DNA of 64,000 nt. Origin: Gelidibacter maritimus. GTDB lineage: Bacteria; Bacteroidota; Bacteroidia; Flavobacteriales; Flavobacteriaceae. A program made the translations under genes and the position numbers. The stretch is taken from the NCBI RefSeq assembly GCF_014062315.1, contig NZ_JACGLT010000004.1:248001-312000 (forward strand), read 5' to 3'. The notes beneath the pieces are model-generated. The model did no database searches. It had not been told where the DNA came from and was given only the letters and a program-made list of their open reading frames with translations. This document shows positions 61,697 to 64,000 of this stretch, piece by piece; the first letter of the stretch is position 1; each line of letters opens with the position of its first letter.

Positions 61697-63274
61697 ATGG
61701 AAACGGATACAATTTTAATAATTGTGAGTTGCTCAGCCTTAGGCATATTGCTGGGATATATTGTAGCAAAAGCACTTGAAAAAAACAATGCTTCTAAAAT
61801 TATAAAAAATGCAAAAGAAGAATCAAGTGCTATTATAAGGCAAGCTAATGCCGAAGGAGAGTCTATTAAAAAGGACAAACTTTTACAAGCTAAAGAAAAA
61901 TTTATTGAATTAAAATCGGAACACGAGAAAATTATTCTTGCACGTGATAAAAAAATGGCTGAGGCCGAAAAAAGAACGCGTGACAAAGAATCTCAAGTAT
62001 CCAATGAGCTTTCTAAAAACAAGAAGTTAACTCAAGAAATAGAGAACAAGGTTAAGGATTATGATTTCCGACTTGAATTTTTAGAAAAAAAGAAAGAGGA
62101 GGTTGATAAAGCTCATAAGAGTCAAATCAGACAATTGGAGGTTATTTCTGCCTTATCTGCAGAGGAAGCCAAATCCCAGCTCATAGAATCTCTGAGAAAT
62201 GAAGCCAAGTCTGATGCTATGGCTTATATTCAAGAAACTGTTGAAGAAGCAAAACTAACAGCACAGCAAGAGGCTAAGAAAATTATCATAAATACCATTC
62301 AGCGTATTGGCACTGAAGAAGCCATTGATAACTGTGTCTCCGTATTTAACATTGAATCTGATGATGTTAAAGGACGTATCATTGGGCGTGAAGGACGAAA
62401 CATTCGTGCCATCGAAGCCGCAACAGGCGTTGAAATAATTGTTGACGATACACCAGAAGCTATCATTTTATCCTGTTTTGACTCTGTAAGACGTGAAGTA
62501 GCACGTTTGTCACTTCATAAATTGGTAACTGACGGAAGGATCCATCCGGCTAAAATTGAAGAAGTCGTTCAAAAGACACAGAAACAAATAGAACAGGAAA
62601 TCATTGAAGTTGGTAAACGTACCATCATCGATTTAGGAATTCATGGTTTGCATCCCGAATTGATTAAGTTGGTAGGACGTATGAAGTACCGTTCTTCATA
62701 CGGACAGAACCTACTACAACATTCGCGTGAGGTTGCAAAACTTTGTGGTGTCATGGCGGCCGAATTAGGATTAAATCCGAAAATCGCAAAACGTGCCGGA
62801 TTGCTCCATGATATTGGAAAAGTGCCTGACTCTGAAGCTGATATAGAAACACCACACGCTATTTTAGGGATGCAATGGGCTGAGAAATACGGTGAAAAAC
62901 CAGAAGTTTGCAATGCTATTGGTGCGCATCACGATGAAATAGAAATGACCACATTATTGGCACCTATCATCCAGGTTTGTGACGCCATCTCTGGCGCAAG
63001 ACCAGGTGCTAGACGCCAGGTCTTGGATTCTTATATCCAGCGTCTGAAAGATCTGGAAGATGTGGCCTTTGGTTTTAATGGTGTTAATAAAGCCTACGCT
63101 ATTCAAGCAGGACGAGAATTAAGGGTGATGGTTGAGAGCGAACGTGTTTCTGATGAGCAGGCCGCTAACCTGTCTTTTGAAATTTCACAAAAAATCCAAA
63201 CAGATATGACCTATCCTGGACAAGTAAAAGTAACGGTCATACGTGAAACGAGAGCTGTGAATATAGCAAAATAA
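61697..63274 (+). CDS. rny: Ribonuclease Y
   Basis: A 525-aa protein, the standard length. It starts with one membrane helix (about 6-24, [19 protein letters not shown]), then a long coiled coil (about 30-200), a KH domain with [17 protein letters not shown] (about 229-245), and an HD domain with [16 protein letters not shown] and GAHHDEIE (His-Asp metal site). RNase Y initiates mRNA decay at the inner membrane in bacteria lacking RNase E. It begins 92 bases after the probable 6S RNA terminator. Monocistronic; a bidirectional terminator follows. Confidence 0.96.
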   Translation: METDTILIIVSCSALGILLGYIVAKALEKNNASKIIKNAKEESSAIIRQANAEGESIKKDKLLQAKEKFIELKSEHEKIILARDKKMAEAEKRTRDKESQVSNELSKNKKLTQEIENKVKDYDFRLEFLEKKKEEVDKAHKSQIRQLEVISALSAEEAKSQLIESLRNEAKSDAMAYIQETVEEAKLTAQQEAKKIIINTIQRIGTEEAIDNCVSVFNIESDDVKGRIIGREGRNIRAIEAATGVEIIVDDTPEAIILSCFDSVRREVARLSLHKLVTDGRIHPAKIEEVVQKTQKQIEQEIIEVGKRTIIDLGIHGLHPELIKLVGRMKYRSSYGQNLLQHSREVAKLCGVMAAELGLNPKIAKRAGLLHDIGKVPDSEADIETPHAILGMQWAEKYGEKPEVCNAIGAHHDEIEMTTLLAPIIQVCDAISGARPGARRQVLDSYIQRLKDLEDVAFGFNGVNKAYAIQAGRELRVMVESERVSDEQAANLSFEISQKIQTDMTYPGQVKVTVIRETRAVNIAK

Positions 63275-63305
63275 TTAATTTTCGAAAATCATATAATGTT
63301 ATAAA

Positions 63306-63340
63306 AAGAGCTTAGCTACCTTGCTAAGCTCTTCTGTTTT
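63306..63340. terminator. Bidirectional terminator between rny and the histidine kinase gene
   Basis: An 11-bp perfect stem (AAGAGCTTAGC 63306-63316 with GCTAAGCTCTT 63323-63333) around 6 bases; T-rich flanks on both strands (CTGTTTTT and, on the minus strand, TTTTAT). Its 3' arm overlaps the last codons and stop of the minus-strand kinase gene. Confidence 0.92.
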
Positions 63341-64000
63341 TAGCATGAATCGTAAAAGTCGTGCCTACGTCTACTTCGCTATCTACTGTTATTTTACCTC
63401 CAAAACTTTCTATTTGATTCTTTATTAAATAGAGACCCACACCTTCAGAATCATTATTTTGATGAAAGGTTTTATACAATCCAAAAATTTGATTTCCGAA
63501 TTTATTTAAATCAATGCCTCGCCCATTATCTGAAATAATGAGCTTAAACTCATGAATATCGTAACTACAGTCTATTGAAATTACGGGGTCTCTATCCGGA
63601 TGCTTATATTTTATCGCATTTGACAGAAGGTTTTGAATAATACTTTCAAAATAGGAGCTGTTATAATACAGAAATAATTTTGGATTGATGTTGTTGTGTA
63701 TTGTTGCGTTGTTTTCTTTTATGACAAAGTCAAGAAGAGCTAAGGTGTTGTTGATTTCCTTTGCAATGTATATTTTTTTCACTTCTTGGCTTTTGTTGTT
63801 TTGCACGTGTACCACTTGGTTCAAATTAACGATTGTTTTTGTTAAACCATAGGACAAAGTCCTTAAGTGCTGCATGATCTCTGCCTTTTCTTTATAGGAG
63901 TCCGTCTCGTCATAAAAATCAAGCAAACTTTCAAAATTTGCGGTGTGTTGCTTGAGATTATGGGTTACAATGTGTGCAAAGTTCTTAAGCCTATTATTGT
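63324..64000 (-). CDS. Sensor histidine kinase, C-terminal part only (cut by window end)
   Basis: The frame is open to the right-hand end of the window, so the N-terminal sensor is missing. About 225 residues are visible. The phosphoacceptor helix reads LKNFAHIVTHNLKQHTANFE, with His in FAHIVTHN; here the usual proline-containing H-E/D-x-x-x-P motif is replaced by H-N-L-K-Q-H-T-A-N, a form I have seen only in some Bacteroidota kinases. The HATPase domain has NLLSNAIKYKHPD (N-box), ISDNGRGIDL (G1) and SEGVGLYLIKNQIESFGG (G2). The partner regulator is not in the window. Confidence 0.9.
   Translation of the reverse strand, partial: NNRLKNFAHIVTHNLKQHTANFESLLDFYDETDSYKEKAEIMQHLRTLSYGLTKTIVNLNQVVHVQNNKSQEVKKIYIAKEINNTLALLDFVIKENNATIHNNINPKLFLYYNSSYFESIIQNLLSNAIKYKHPDRDPVISIDCSYDIHEFKLIISDNGRGIDLNKFGNQIFGLYKTFHQNNDSEGVGLYLIKNQIESFGGKITVDSEVDVGTTFTIHAKNRRA

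Noticed and set aside
1-64000. tRNA, rRNA, tmRNA genes or CRISPR arrays
   Set aside because: I looked for T-loop GTTC.A..C patterns, rRNA-like stretches and regularly spaced short direct repeats; none was convincing. The only regular repeat is the 187-bp array, far longer than CRISPR units.

Overview
The window is a chromosomal segment from a marine-type member of the Bacteroidota, almost certainly family Flavobacteriaceae. The case rests on a SusD-type polysaccharide utilisation locus (PUL), the gliding genes gldF and gldG, several families largely confined to Flavobacteriia (DUF4294, DUF6048, DUF6452, CCC-motif membrane protein), low GC, frequent TTG starts with weak Shine-Dalgarno sequences, and promoter-like elements of the TTTG / TAnnTTTG type. 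I see no tRNA, rRNA, CRISPR array, insertion sequence, prophage or plasmid gene. The species cannot be named from this alone.

Region 1 (1-11.5 kb) is the 3' part of a beta-1,3-glucan (laminarin-type) PUL: the end of SusD, a SusE-position surface lipoprotein, a GH16 lipoprotein, a GH3 lipoprotein and a secreted GH16, packed as one operon. A LacI-family regulator and a separate TonB-dependent receptor follow. SusC must lie to the left of the window. The outer enzymes would cut the glucan, SusD and the binder would capture oligosaccharides, and GH3 plus the second GH16 would finish them.

Region 2 (11.5-17.6 kb) holds three tandem 187-bp copies rich in hairpins between convergent genes, then dnaN, the gldF/gldG gliding ABC transporter with an unexpected small membrane gene between its two genes, a monooxygenase-like protein and a SAM hydrolase-like protein. 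Region 3 (17.7-30 kb) carries phoH, an outer-membrane barrel, purC, a membrane acyltransferase, an amino acid:Na+ symporter, acetyl-CoA synthetase, and directly behind it a soluble histidine kinase and a sigma-54 activator. A good sigma-54 promoter stands in front of a small four-cysteine protein, followed by a Gre/Rnk-like pair and a NYN-LOTUS protein.

Region 4 (30-40 kb, minus strand) is a long run: three acyl-CoA carboxylase subunits, a DEDD exonuclease with a cNMP/CBS/DUF294 signalling protein, PrsW, NUDIX, a class V aminotransferase and an M42 peptidase, many with 1-base overlaps. Region 5 (40-56 kb) is mixed housekeeping: rRNA methyltransferases (THUMP type, RlmD), a ZIP transporter, ornithine aminotransferase, small membrane proteins, a Smr protein, a calcium-repeat lipoprotein, a cysteine desulfurase and a CHAP protein. 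Region 6 (56-64 kb) has a TonB receptor with an M23 peptidase, then a coiled-coil gene, zapA, a very probable 6S RNA and rny (RNase Y), ending in a histidine kinase cut by the window edge.

The points most worth a second look are the gene inside gldF-gldG, the acs-linked sigma-54 circuit, the module shared between the glucan binder and the GH16 enzyme, the 187-bp hairpin repeats, and the zapA-6S RNA-rny arrangement.
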